The notes under the pieces are model-generated. The model did not search any database. It worked only from the letters and a program-made list of their open reading frames with translations, and was not told the origin of the DNA. A stretch of 48,590 nt of DNA from NCBI RefSeq assembly GCF_000003815.2, contig NW_023365779.1, positions 641,690 through 690,279 on the forward strand, read 5' to 3'. Positions 22,201-29,515 of the stretch are shown piece by piece (the first letter of the stretch is position 1; every line of letters starts with the position of its first letter). Source of the stretch: Branchiostoma floridae (lineage: Eukaryota > Chordata > Leptocardii > Amphioxiformes > Branchiostomatidae). Position numbers and translations under genes: made by a program.

Positions 22201-25200
22201 GTGCTGGAGGCAACCATGGTCCCCGACCCTCTTGATGAGGATGGGGCTAGGTGAGGTGAGGTGAGGTATTTGCCTCCCTCTCTCTACAACCATACACACG
22301 CACACATTATAGATACGTAATAATGTCAAACACTAACCATTTCCAAGGCTATGGTAATGGCTGGGGTAGAGTTTTGTACATCTACCCCCACCCCCCACCC
22401 CCCCTACAGGTACATATAAAACATACTCACCATTCCCCAGACTGTGATCATGACTGGGCAGAGTCTTGTAGTATCTGTCGTTCCCCCCTTCCTACTACAG
22501 GTACATATAAAACAGACTCACCATTCCCTAGACTGTGATCATGACTGGGCAGAGTCTTGTAGTATCTATCCCCTCCTCCCACTACTACAGGTACGTATAA
22601 AACAGAGTCTTAGACTCACCATTGCCCAAGCTATGATCGTGGCTGGGCAGAGTCTTGTAGTATCTGTCGTTCCCCTTGCGCCGCTCCCAGTCCCAGGAGT
22701 CATCAGTCGCCTGCTTCAGTGAGCACAGACCCTTCTCAAACGTGCAGTCAGCTTTTCCTGGAAAATAAACAATAAAAGTAAATATGTAAACAAATTATCA
22801 AGTAACTAAACCCGACACTTCTCAAACGTGCAGTCAGCTTGACCTGCGGAAATAAGTAAATAAATAATCAAGTAAATAAATAATCAAGTAAATAATCAAG
22901 TAAATAAATAACCCTGGCCCTGCTCGAACGTGCAGTAGCTTTAGGTAGTAGATATAATAGCTTTATTGCACAACAATTGTACGGGGTACAAAGTATGGCA
23001 TCTACATAACTACAGTTCTATAACTTAACGCTTATCTAACTAATACAGAAGTTGTAGTATGGGATAAGTTTCTTACAATCATTGGAGGCTGTTACAATCA
23101 TTGTAGTAGATAGATGACAGATAAAAAAATTGATAAACTAACCTAAATAAACGCCAGAAGACTCAGTTTTGCATGCGTAAAAGGATATCTAGCACCGCCA
23201 ATGCATATTGAACTTTGCAAAAGTAAAGTCTAATTGGAGATGGAAATAAACAAACAAAAGTAGTGCGTTACGCCTGAAGGCGGTTTACCGGTGATGCAAA
23301 ACAAACAGATAAACAAACAAAAACAGCAAAACTATTTACCCCTTTTTCTACTCTTATCAGTATGAACTGAAGATCGTAGTTTATTTCTACTTCTATATAT
23401 AAAGCGGATTTAATTCACGAGAATCAAATGGGGTAGGGAATCTCCCGAGCAGTCCTCGTAACCCCTGCTTCGCGCACTGAGTCAGTTAGTCCTCACTCAT
23501 AGTGAGCAATTGAGCTGGTCTCAATCATGATGTTTCTGACCTAGGGCGAAGAGATGCTGTTACAGTTACAATGTAACCCGTAACATTGGACTTGCCTTCG
23601 GGTCTTGTTACGTGGTGACCAGTAAGTAAAAAAAATAAAAAATAAAAAGAATCGGTTTTCTCTGGCCCACCGCCCGTGCAGACGTGCTTGCCAAGCCCGG
23701 TGGCCAAGACTGGGAACGAGGTTAGACAGGTCAACTCGACTCGTTCCCACAGCTGTGGTCCATTTTGCCTGACCCTGGCCCAGAGCTACCGGCGGTTTCT
23801 GAAGCTGAGGTCCTTCATGGTGGCGGGGTGCCAAAGCCTGCCTCAAAATTACACGACAAATCGCATCTCAACCCGCTGCCCCTACGGCTTTACAAAGGGG
23901 CTATTAAAGGGTCTGCATCTATTTTTAGTGTTGCATAATTTACTGTTGAAATTAGTTACTGCCTTGAGTGCAGTGTCACACTATCCTTGTCTGTGCAAAA
24001 GTAAATATAAACACCAGAACACGAGATATAAAAAAACCCAGAAATTTCGCTACAGTACTCAGAAAGCCACAAGGGGGCCATTGTCGAACTTGCTCTTCGT
24101 TTTCCCGACACATACACACGTGCCAAATATCATCAGGATCCATCCAAGGCTTCTGGAGTTATGCTGTTCACAGACACAGAGACAAACACGCCGATTACAT
24201 AACCTTCTTGGCGAAGGTCCGACGATCAGAAATAACTGCACCTTTAATAGTGCCAAACCACACCCTGCCTATAAAATTGGCTTCAACAGACAACACCACC
24301 AAATCACCGTGTCTGCAGCCAAACAGTTACGCAACTTAATACAGGACAAGAGCCAAACTCCCAGGAACAATTATACCACAGTAACTCCCGGCTCGACATG
24401 TCGTCTTCAGTTTCCTCTAAGACAAATGTCCCCTGTTCTCCTCCAGACGTTGTCATGTCTTTAAGGTGACACCTGATACCCTTGATATCCAGAGTCAGGA
24501 GATCTTTGAACGAGACCCAGTAAATTTCCCTTTCTAGCACCAGCGACCTGTACTCTCAGGTATGTCATGTCTTCAGTGATACACGATACCACCGGTAAAA
24601 CCCCACACTAGGAGTGCCCTGAACCAGACCCAGTAAATTTTCCGTCCTAGCACCAGCATATCGTGGGAGTTTAAAGATCAACTGTTACTCTTCGGTCTTT
24701 CATCTCATGTCTTCAGTGGTACATGTACATGATACGCTAATAATGTAAATGTAGAAATGTTCACGCGTGGATTAATGTNNNNNNNNNNNNNNNNNNNNNN
24801 NNNNNNNNNNNNNNNNNNNNNNNNNNNNNNNNNNNNNNNNNNNNNNNNNNNNNNNNNNNNNNNNNNNNNNNNNNNNNNTATTATGATATTAGACTGCAGT
24901 CTATGGTGTTACCGCGAACTTAAATCCACCGCGAAAAGTCCTTTTTCCCGCTACCGCGAAATCAAATCCCCGCGGACTTAAATGCATTTACAGTACTACG
25001 TACACTATGAGTTCCTGACCTGCAGGAGATCCCTGAACGGGATCCAGTAAATTTCCTATTTTATCACCGGTGTTTAACGTTACGGTCTACTGTTACTCTC
25101 CGGTTTGTCATGTCTTCAGTTGTACGCGATCCCGATAATTCCTCACGCTAGAAGTTCCTGAACTGCCAAAAGATCCCTGAACAGGACCCAGTAACTTTCT

Positions 25201-26218
25201 TATTTTGTCACCAGCGTGAGTGAAAGTTTAACGTTACGATCTACTGCTACTTTCCGGTCATGCCTTCAGTGGTACGCGATGCCGGTAATATTCCGCACTA
25301 GGAGTTTCTGACCTGCCAAGAGATCCATGAACAAGACTCAGTAAATTTCCTATTTTATCACCAGCGTTATACGTCACGGTCTACTGTTACTCTCAGGCCT
25401 GTCTTCTTTTCAGTGGTACATCACGGTACCGCTAATATGTAACGTTAGAAGTTCATAAAATGCCAGGAAACCCCCGAACAAGACCCAGTAAATTTCTTTC
25501 CCTGCTTTAGCAAGCACCATCGCTGTCACACATTCAGAACCTTCTCACGGCTTGGCTTCCTGGAATCAACCCTGTTCTAGCTATAGTTGGCTCTTTTATT
25601 CACATCCAAGCAGATTCAGTGACTTTCCCGACTTTTCAAAATGTATCGCTGGCTGGCGACGACAAATGATCTTGCTCACGACAAACTCCCAACCACGGGC
25701 TGGAGAAGGTTGTAAGGCCATGTTCGGTCGGTGACTCGAGCTCGAAGAGCTCGAGGAGTCACTGTTAGTATCTAGATTGCATTATTCCAAGTGAAACACG
25801 ATACAGATTACTAGTATACCCCTCCTTTATCGTAAAGCCTATAATTGTGTTTTGGTTTCTTATCTCTAGCCTAAGTGGGAGTGATAAAGCTTAAGTACCC
25901 CAATCTTAGCAACGTTGTTTTAACCTAGATAGACTTATCTAACATTGGGGCCGTTCAAACCACTAAAGACAACTTTTTACCGTTTTTACGGCAGTTCTAT
26001 CGGCTTCAGACTATCGCAAAACGAACAATAACGATACGAAATGTTTAGAAAGGCAATAAATGTACTGTACTTATAACTAAGTGTAGTTTATTTTTTTGCA
26101 TTTGCACCTGCATCGCATAAAGAGTCCATAAACTGTGAATGTGACACTTACCCGTGAAGCCTTGCGCGTGCAGACCGGGCAGAAGTGCCATCACTAGTGA
26201 CGTCACCAACAGCAACAT
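8744..26218 (-). CDS. Gene B: secreted MAM - Cys module - MAM - Cys module - six-Cys protein
   Basis: Twelve exons on the minus strand (26152-26218, 22620-22757, 16205-16485, 15707-15791, 14194-14337, 13232-13378, 12220-12379, 11573-11708, 10984-11068, 10633-10794, 10123-10246, 8744-8957) join in frame to 1743 nt, 580 residues and TGA. Domains: signal peptide 1-19; MAM 1 about 27-190; module with CKDSYYGCC about 192-216; MAM 2 about 245-414; second YGCC module about 418-442; six-Cys domain about 472-553; basic site and short tail. Both MAM domains keep the opening CTFE, the FMAV/FMTV strand and the closing DD(I/V) and GSC motifs, and each has four cysteines. MAM domains mediate extracellular adhesion and complex formation. 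With no membrane segment the product is predicted to be secreted. The YGCC module resembles one I recall from papilin-like matrix proteins. The introns hold many copies of exon edges. The weakest link is the exon 4 donor. Confidence 0.86.
9520..9655 (-). mobile_element. SINE copy in gene B intron 11
   Basis: It shares 'CCCCAACCGAAGTCAGGTG' and the 'GTTAAGTGCCTTTCC' block with other copies in the window. A B-box-like 'GATTTGAACCCAGG' (reverse strand) sits at about 9631-9644. Confidence 0.7.
9665..9850 (-). mobile_element. Second SINE copy in gene B intron 11
   Basis: It lies immediately beside the previous copy in the same orientation. It contains 'CGTGTTAAGTGCCTTTCCC' and a tRNA-like head reading on the minus strand through 'GGATTCGAAC' at about 9808-9817. 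Confidence 0.7.
9878..9910. repeat. (CAT)n microsatellite
   Basis: Eleven near-perfect CAT/ATC triplets. The Met or Ser homopolymer ORFs across it are artefacts. Confidence 0.95.
10123..10246 (-). CDS. Gene B exon 11: first half of six-Cys domain
   Basis: Phase 1 in (ATTACAG|TA), phase 2 out (GT|GTAAGT), 124 nt. It encodes DPCTMLLGVEFQDCWSRY and AYC, with the same cysteine spacing as gene A 1016-1139. An ATCA microsatellite abuts its acceptor. Confidence 0.82.
10254..10290. repeat. (ATCA)n microsatellite at exon 11 acceptor
   Basis: A tetranucleotide run directly upstream (on the minus strand) of the exon 11 acceptor. A matching run occurs at 6974-7008. Confidence 0.92.
10633..10794 (-). 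CDS. Gene B exon 10: second YGCC cysteine module
   Basis: Phase 1-1 exon of 162 nt (acceptor CTGTACAG|AC, donor AAAG|GTGAGG). It encodes HACKRSRYGCCPDG and a last cysteine in GRGC, then an acidic linker ending YTIDK. Two tandem copies of its 5' part lie just upstream in intron 9. Confidence 0.86.
10802..10935 (-). repeat. Tandem copies of the 5' edge of exon 10
   Basis: Two extra copies of a ~61-base unit. Each holds 'CCGTACCGGGACCG' (reverse of the exon's RSRYG coding part) and 'GGGATAGACATGG' from the intron. The first lies at about 10838-10862 and the second at about 10905-10930. Only the copy at 10633-10794 has the full exon. Confidence 0.85.
10984..11068 (-). CDS. Gene B exon 9: end of MAM domain 2
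   Basis: Acceptor TCTCCTCAG|ATT, donor GAAG|GTCAGA, 85 nt. It encodes IVFEAIMLSEYPG and ISIDDVTVDEGSCE, closing the second MAM domain. Confidence 0.86.
11573..11708 (-). CDS. Gene B exon 8: core of MAM domain 2, second half
   Basis: Phase 2 in, phase 0 out (TTCCAG|GTAGAA), 136 nt. It encodes NLLNVFATSKK and KRVSVTFSSEKDFQ, matching the RLNVYV and DSQDDFQ parts of exon 3. Confidence 0.85.
12220..12379 (-). CDS. Gene B exon 7: core of MAM domain 2, first half
   Basis: Acceptor TTATCCAG|CT, phase 1; donor CCAAG|GTGCTC, phase 2; 160 nt. It encodes GWFMTVQSP, aligned with GYFMAVRSP of exon 3, and the third MAM cysteine in EKCLTFHYH. Confidence 0.84.
12510..12725. repeat. GA / GACA microsatellite tract in intron 6
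   Basis: Long runs of AGAG with a pure GACA stretch at about 12597-12632. Arg/Glu/Asp- or Leu/Ser-rich ORFs across it are repeat translations. Confidence 0.95.
12727..13165 (-). repeat. Tandem copies of the 3' edge of exon 6
   Basis: At least four partial copies of the exon's last ~45 bases and donor lie at about 12727-12768, 12816-12865, 12968-13017 and 13116-13163, separated by GA runs. The copy at 13116 keeps the donor GAAAG|GTAACT. Those at 12968 and 12816 read GAAAT|GTAACT. The two nearest the exon carry an in-frame TAG. Confidence 0.88.
13232..13378 (-). CDS. Gene B exon 6: start of MAM domain 2
   Basis: Phase 1-1 exon of 147 nt (acceptor CCTTTAG|CT, donor GAAAG|GTAACT). It encodes DCTFEQDECAWYQAQ and LDWVRLKGW, paralogous to exon 2. 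Its 3' edge is copied at least four times in intron 6 between GA-rich runs. Confidence 0.88.
13800..14085 (-). repeat. Tandem copies of the 3' edge of exon 5
   Basis: Two extra copies of a ~150-base unit hold the last ~35 exon bases ('CTCGATCTTGGTGTCC' on the plus strand) at about 13905-13925 and 14058-14080. Each is followed by intron sequence with 'TCGTTAATTAGCATAAAA'. The true edge is at 14194. Confidence 0.87.
14194..14337 (-). CDS. Gene B exon 5: first YGCC cysteine module
   Basis: A symmetrical phase 1-1 exon of 144 nt. It encodes SCKDSYYGCCMDG and, 14 residues after the CC pair, a final cysteine (YQGC), then an acidic linker. The C-X6-CC-X14-C pattern is the same in exon 10. Both of its edges have partial tandem copies in the flanking introns. 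Confidence 0.87.
14355..14450. repeat. 24-base minisatellite in intron 4
   Basis: About four units of 'CATGTATGCATGGAG(A/G)GCAG' lie just upstream of exon 5 (minus strand). A degenerate relative appears near 15100-15120. Confidence 0.8.
14600..15490 (-). repeat. Segmental tandem copies of the 5' edge of exon 5
   Basis: Blocks at about 14600-14745 and 15330-15480 are nearly identical. Each contains the acceptor and first ~45 bases of exon 5 (about 14688-14732 and 15423-15467). A third, shorter acceptor copy is at about 15067-15085. Spacing of 345-390 bases suggests a repeated unit of about 370 bases. The coding part runs through the YGCC motif and then breaks off. Confidence 0.87.
15707..15791 (-). 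CDS. Gene B exon 4: end of MAM domain 1
   Basis: Acceptor CCTCACAG|ATC, phase 0. It encodes IIFEAEVRSG, then IALDDISISGGSCE with the fourth MAM cysteine. Length is 85 nt, the same as exon 9, its counterpart in MAM 2. The donor I use, GAAA|GTTCGT, is weak; it is chosen because it keeps phase 1 and mirrors exon 9. Confidence 0.78.
16205..16485 (-). CDS. Gene B exon 3: core of MAM domain 1
   Basis: 281 nt, phase 1 in and phase 0 out (TTTCAG|GTAAGG). It encodes GEGYFMAVRSP, the third MAM cysteine in GRHCLTFYYR, and the RLNVYV strand. In MAM domain 2 the same region is split by a phase 2 intron into exons 7 and 8. Five tandem copies of its 5' edge lie upstream in intron 2. Confidence 0.88.
16500..17065 (-). 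repeat. Tandem copies of the 5' edge of exon 3, with TTTG runs
   Basis: Five extra copies of the acceptor plus the start of exon 3 (landmark 'GACGGCCATGAAGTA' on the plus strand) lie at about 16546-16580, 16617-16650, 16775-16812, 16884-16925 and 16990-17025. They are separated by TTTG microsatellites and a 'GTAAACACA' block. The Phe/Val/Cys/Leu-rich ORFs here are artefacts of the TTTG runs. Confidence 0.88.
17655..17940. repeat. Minisatellite of ~19-26 bases in intron 2
   Basis: Many imperfect units of 'TCGGGAACAGTCGGGGGTTG', with higher-order copies of about 90 bases. It has no match to an exon of gene B. The Gly/Ser-rich ORFs in several frames follow from the repeat. Confidence 0.9.
18370..18480. 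repeat. Short tandem duplication
   Basis: Two copies of 'AACCTAAACACACGTCTGGC', about 40 bases apart, at about 18400 and 18440. Confidence 0.85.
18911..19169. mobile_element. Foldback element with ~94-base arms
   Basis: The left arm (18911-19003, starting 'TCGCCAAAAAGCAGTTACTC') and the right arm (19072-19169, ending 'AACTGCTATTTGGCGA') are imperfect inverse complements around a 68-base centre. The right end matches 768-812 and the left flank matches 186-222. No transposase is seen, so this would be a non-autonomous element. Confidence 0.75.
19190..19860. repeat. Tandem array of ~160-197-base units in intron 2
   Basis: Four units start near 19213, 19405, 19562 and 19759. Each has 'TCTGGATCGGGTCCAGGTG', 'AGGCACCCCGCCA' and, in three, 'ATGATTTACTCCCTCATCA'. 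A partial unit lies near 18780-18880. No exon match was found. Confidence 0.82.
20760..21015. mobile_element. Degenerate inverted-repeat element related to 29516-29801
   Basis: It shares 'GGCTCTCTACGGGGC' and 'GGGAGTTAATTGCC' in the same order with the element at 29516-29801. It ends at 'AGCCTGGAATCCAGGTT', the same terminal type. Confidence 0.55.
21251..21451. mobile_element. Long near-perfect hairpin element
   Basis: Arms at 21251-21342 and 21361-21451 pair over about 92 bases with few mismatches around an 18-base loop. The outer ends are 'GCCTCCATAGCAGGCTCTCT' and its inverse. It lies in intron 2 of gene B and would be transcribed with it. Confidence 0.8.
22330..22566 (-). repeat. Tandem copies of the 3' edge of exon 2
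   Basis: Three extra copies of a 91-98-base unit. Each carries the last ~45 exon bases and a donor: GT at 22520-22521 and at 22429-22430 (both GGTGAGT), and a decayed GGTTAGT at 22336-22337. Each unit is preceded by an acceptor-like 'TGTACCTGTAG'. Confidence 0.88.
22620..22757 (-). CDS. Gene B exon 2: start of MAM domain 1
   Basis: Acceptor TTTTCCAG|GA and donor AATG|GTGAGT, phase 1 at both ends, 138 nt. It encodes DCTFEKGLC and DSWDWERRKG, the classic MAM opening with the first two cysteines. Both of its edges are repeated in tandem in the flanking introns. Confidence 0.88.
22815..22946 (-). repeat. Partial copies of the 5' edge of exon 2
   Basis: Two partial copies of the acceptor region plus the coding start around DCTFE lie at about 22818-22848 ('CTCAAACGTGCAGTCAGCTT' on the plus strand) and 22918-22946 ('CTCGAACGTGCAG'). 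They are spaced about 90-100 bases. Confidence 0.82.
24040..24225 (+). repeat. Dispersed repeat family R1, copy 2
   Basis: It contains 'GCCAAATATCATCAGGATCC', 'GGAGTTATGCTGTTCACAGA' and 'TTCTTGGCGAAGGT', as in the copies at 2565 and 32636. Confidence 0.7.
24779..24878. other. Assembly gap (100 N)
   Basis: A run of exactly 100 N, a usual placeholder size. It lies inside a tandem array. Confidence 0.99.
24895..25000. mobile_element. CGCGAA-rich short element, truncated by gap
   Basis: It holds three 'CCGCGAA' blocks and ends in 'TTTACAGTA'. The layout resembles 26359-26542, so both may be one MITE family. The left end may lie in the gap. Confidence 0.5.
26152..26218 (-). CDS. Gene B exon 1: start codon and signal peptide
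   Basis: The ATG has a purine at -3 (GCCATGT). It begins a hydrophobic run, MLLLVTSLVMALLPGLHAQG, with a likely cleavage site after HA. The donor is ACGG|GTAAGT, phase 1. The reading frame stays open upstream with other possible starts, but only this ATG puts the hydrophobic stretch at the N-terminus. Confidence 0.82.
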
Positions 26219-26235
26219 GGCGGACTGGTGTTGGG

Positions 26236-26680
26236 TTACCTGGTGGCAAGGTGAAGTCTGTGAACAAGACAATAGATTCGCTGTCACAACTTTGTTATCT
26301 GCAAACACAACTTCACAAACACGATCGGCCAGAGTGTGTACGTTTGGGTATCCATCGATTACTGTAAAAAGGGAAATATTCGCGTTTTTAGAAATCTTCT
26401 CCAAATCATTCTCAGTTTTACAGTAGAACCCTGCATGTCAGATTCAACCGCGAACTGAACTTCATCGCGAAACCATCGCGAATATCCGGTTTACTTCCTA
26501 CCGCGAAGTTCCCGCGAACTTCCCTTGCCCATTTTACTGTATCTCTTATTGCTAATTTCAAACCTTAACAGTTCCTGACAAAAAGGAACCAAGCGACCCT
26601 TCCGTCCGTCGCCCATGGATGTACCTGGTGGCGAGATTCCAAGAGTCTGGAAACAAGATTGTCACAACTTTATGCCCAGT
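26236..26680. repeat. Duplicated segment upstream of the gene B start
   Basis: 'TACCTGGTGGC', 'GTGAACAAGA'/'GGAAACAAGA' and 'TGTCACAACTTT' appear in the same order at about 26236-26292 and 26625-26675. The pair lies about 385 bases apart, with a MITE-like element between. The first copy is within about 75 bases of the ATG, probably 5' UTR. Confidence 0.65.
26359..26542. mobile_element. MITE-like element in the gene B promoter region
   Basis: Inverted ends 'TACTGTAAAA' and 'TTTTACTGTA', with several CGCGAA/TTCGCG blocks inside. It lies 141-324 bases upstream of the start codon and so may overlap the promoter or 5' UTR. Confidence 0.55.
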
Positions 26681-27282
26681 TTATGATGTCAAATCCAGGA
26701 TGTTGTGAATACCGCGGGGTACAGGGAAGGGGCCGGACAGGCACGGGATTCAGGGAGGAGGGCAAAATAACAAACAGTGAACTTCGACATTTAGACACAG
26801 CATTCTGTGTCACTCTCCTGGGCAGGCCGAAGTTAAAAAGGGGTAACACGTATTATGATAAAACTTGTACACACACACACACACAAAACTTAAAGAATGG
26901 CATGACGCAGTGATGAATACTTATGAATAATTATCATTGTTTTCTGTCTAATTTAATTAAAGGGTAATTTTTGATAATTTTTTCAAAAAGTTGAATTGTT
27001 CGGAAAAGATAATGGATATGCATACAATACAGCCCGGAGGATCTCCACGTACGGAGAATACAATAGGATGAACTCTTGGCAATTGTCAAGAAATTAAAGT
27101 TTCTTCACGACTATAAAAGAAGGCAAAAGGGCTCATTTTTCATCGATACTGCAATGAAGGCAGTTTTTCTTCCCCTTCATCAGACAAAATCGAAGCGTAT
27201 TTCTTGAAAGGAAACGTAACTTGGCTTTCTTTGGTGACTGACAGCGCAATTTGGCTCCGGTACGGCTTGCTTTTACAGACAT
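26680..27282. other. Intergenic, no gene seen
   Basis: AT-rich sequence with a short CA run (about 26870-26885). No supported exon. Confidence 0.5.
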
Positions 27283-27445
27283 TAATCTCCAGGCAGATTT
27301 ACCATATGAAAGCTGGCTAAGGAGTACAGCTGATCAAAGGAAGTCATCAGCCACCGGTAGTTAAACACACTCCTAGGCCAGTTTCACTCCTCTGGCAGCT
27401 TTTGATATGATATATTCCGCTTCCGTATTATCTGCTTGGAGATTA
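27283..27445. mobile_element. Inverted-repeat element, relative of 30011-30150
   Basis: It begins 'TAATCTCCAGGCAG' and ends 'CTGCTTGGAGATTA', the same ends as the perfect hairpin at 30011-30149. The interior is diverged. No transposase. Confidence 0.6.
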
Positions 27446-27594
27446 CAGACGTATAGAAATAGCAAACCAGGTCACCCCAACCCTTCTTGATACGGGTGTA
27501 AGGCAAGTATTTATAGGCTAATGAAACGGGTCATCAGAAGTATCAAAGCTGTTGGTGGGAGGATTTTCCGAAAGTGGGTCAGATCTGAGCGGCC

Positions 27595-27755
27595 TGATGA
27601 CAGACGAGACCGGGCCGGCCTGCGGGTCTGTATGGGGGGGCTCCTGGGGACGTTACTTCAAGAGGGTTGCTAACGCGCTAACCGGGCTGGGTTGTGGGTC
27701 TGCATGGGGGGACCTGCCAACGTTACTTCAGGCTTGGAATTTCATTCAGTCTTTT
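27595..27755. repeat. Imperfect tandem duplication
   Basis: Two ~80-base units marked by 'ACCGGGC(C/T)GG', 'GGGTCTG(T/C)ATGGGGGG' and 'AACGTTACTTCA' or 'GACGTTACTTCA'. Confidence 0.7.
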
Positions 27756-27829
27756 TCAGTCTATCCGGCTATCCAGTCGACCGGTCAGTTCAATCCTAGG
27801 GCCTTAGGCCACTTTTATTCCTAACTTGG

Positions 27830-28391
27830 CCAAAGTCCCCTGTTACTTTTCCGCCAGGCGGATGTCTGGTAGAGGCTATGCAAAACATTCTCACTTTGAT
27901 ATTTGGATGGAAGGTGAACCGGGCACTAAAAGATACCGGCTGTGCCGAGAGGAACTTTTCCGTGTCAAGACCGTGACAGTAGATACATGTGTAACAGTTT
28001 AACTGCAACAATATTGCCTCAACACGTGGCCTGATCGCTTTTTTTTCACGCGATTTTCATCTCGCTGCTAGGTTCAAACAAAAATCACACATTCAGAGAC
28101 GTTGAAGAAATCTGACAAGGGCGATCAAGAAAGTACCAATTCCAGCCGGATCAAAAGTTGAAGAAAGCGATCGGCCACTTTTGTCATTAACAGCACTCGC
28201 GGCAATGCTACATGATATAGGACGATGAGTGGTGAAGTATTTTCCTCTTTTTAGAAAAAGTACACATAAAGTACAGGATTTTCTTTGATGGACAAATCAC
28301 AGCCTATGAGTAACCGTCCCGATCTAAGGTACATTCGGCCAGAGACATGCCAACTAGTAGTCGTTAATGCATTCTCTCTCTGATTTTTCAG
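27830..28391. other. Intergenic, no gene seen
   Basis: No repeat or exon recognised, apart from a pyrimidine tract leading into the possible exon at 28392. Confidence 0.4.
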
Positions 28392-28521
28392 CGGCGAGCA
28401 TCAAGTTTTTGTCCCGGATCGCGGCCGGCTGTCGGCGGGTGGCTTCACAGGGGAACCTGAGACGCCGGTATGGTCGGACCTCGGCGGAATATCTACCCAG
28501 AAATGTGCGTCCAACAAGTAG
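28392..28521 (+). CDS. Possible terminal coding exon, unidentified
   Basis: A good acceptor (TGATTTTTCAG) is followed by 42 codons and TAG with GC-rich third positions, unlike its flanks. It would encode GEHQVFVPDRGRLSAGG, a short acidic stretch and KCASNK at the end. I find no partner exon upstream on the plus strand and no clear poly(A) signal. The minus strand is also open here. It could be a lone exon, a pseudogene fragment or chance in a GC island. Confidence 0.22.
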
Positions 28522-29387
28522 TTCAGCCAGATCAATCCGCGCCACGCGTGAGTTTTTCTGAAGCCAGACATTTAGTGGTAAATCCCTGACATGTGGGGAG
28601 GACTTGTGTCTACTGAACCGCTTTAGGGTCCTACAAAGATGTCCGAAAATTGGGCAAATAGTGTGGAGAGCTCACCAAACGTTTTTTATTTAGGATGTGA
28701 CATTTTCTGGCAAGTTTAGCTCGATTGCAAAACGTTTACCCTCGTTCAGAATTGTCTACAATTTCTTTTGCAGCCAAAAGTAATTAATGAAGATAACAGA
28801 TGTAACGTTATAGGTAGGGGGATCGCAGGAGTACAGATATATTAGTGGGGCGTCAAGTTTGCAGCGCTTTACAGAGATGTACAGTTGAGTGTGTGACAGG
28901 CATCTGACAAGTGACCTAGAAAATGCTCACAAGAGAACACAGGCATCATCCAAGCCTCACTACCGACACCAGGCAAAAAATGGGGGCAAAAATTATTCTT
29001 CTCTCTAGACTGACCATTGGAAAAACTTAGGGCTACAAGTTGAGGGAGTGAATATTAATATGATAAATATAACACTAAAGCACATTTTTGTTCCACACAG
29101 AATGCAAGTGTACTCTTATCTTTAATAGTCGCGGCACTCAAGACAATACAATTCTTTCAATCTATGAATGAAAAATCACGATTCACACAAACTTTCTCTA
29201 TCAGAACAAAGTTTTACTCACCGAGGGATGCGAGATGTTCTGGCGGAGGTTGGGAGGAGAGATGTCCCCGGTGTGGTGCCGTGCGCAGAGTGGCCGATTC
29301 CTCAGGACTCCTCCGTTTTATAACGCCTCAATCATGGCGTGCGTGTTAACCTCCGCCAGGGGCGTGTTACGGCGTGATGATGAAGGG
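28522..29387. other. Intergenic, ends in a small inverted repeat
   Basis: No supported exon. 'CTGGCGGAGGTT' (about 29239-29250) and its exact inverse 'AACCTCCGCCAG' (about 29348-29359) flank a GC-rich core next to the gap. Confidence 0.45.
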
Positions 29388-29487
29388 NNNNNNNNNNNNN
29401 NNNNNNNNNNNNNNNNNNNNNNNNNNNNNNNNNNNNNNNNNNNNNNNNNNNNNNNNNNNNNNNNNNNNNNNNNNNNNNNNNNNNNNN
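29388..29487. other. Assembly gap (100 N)
   Basis: A 100-base run of N beside a palindromic element, which may be why the assembly broke. Confidence 0.99.
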
Positions 29488-29515
29488 TCCGCCGACTCAG
29501 CGTCTGTCCCGCCAT

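Larger units (their letters stand above)
24400..25520. repeat. Tandem array of ~115-150-base units in intron 1
   Basis: At least six units marked by 'ACCCAGTAAATTTCC' and 'CTTCAGTGGTAC', near 24514, 24628, 25042, 25187, 25336 and 25483. The array is broken by an assembly gap and by an inserted CGCGAA-rich element. Confidence 0.82.

Noticed and set aside
26219-26404. Longer N-terminus for gene B from an upstream start in the same frame
   Set aside because: It would bury the signal peptide about 60 residues in. The ATG at 26218 has a good context and an N-terminal hydrophobic run.
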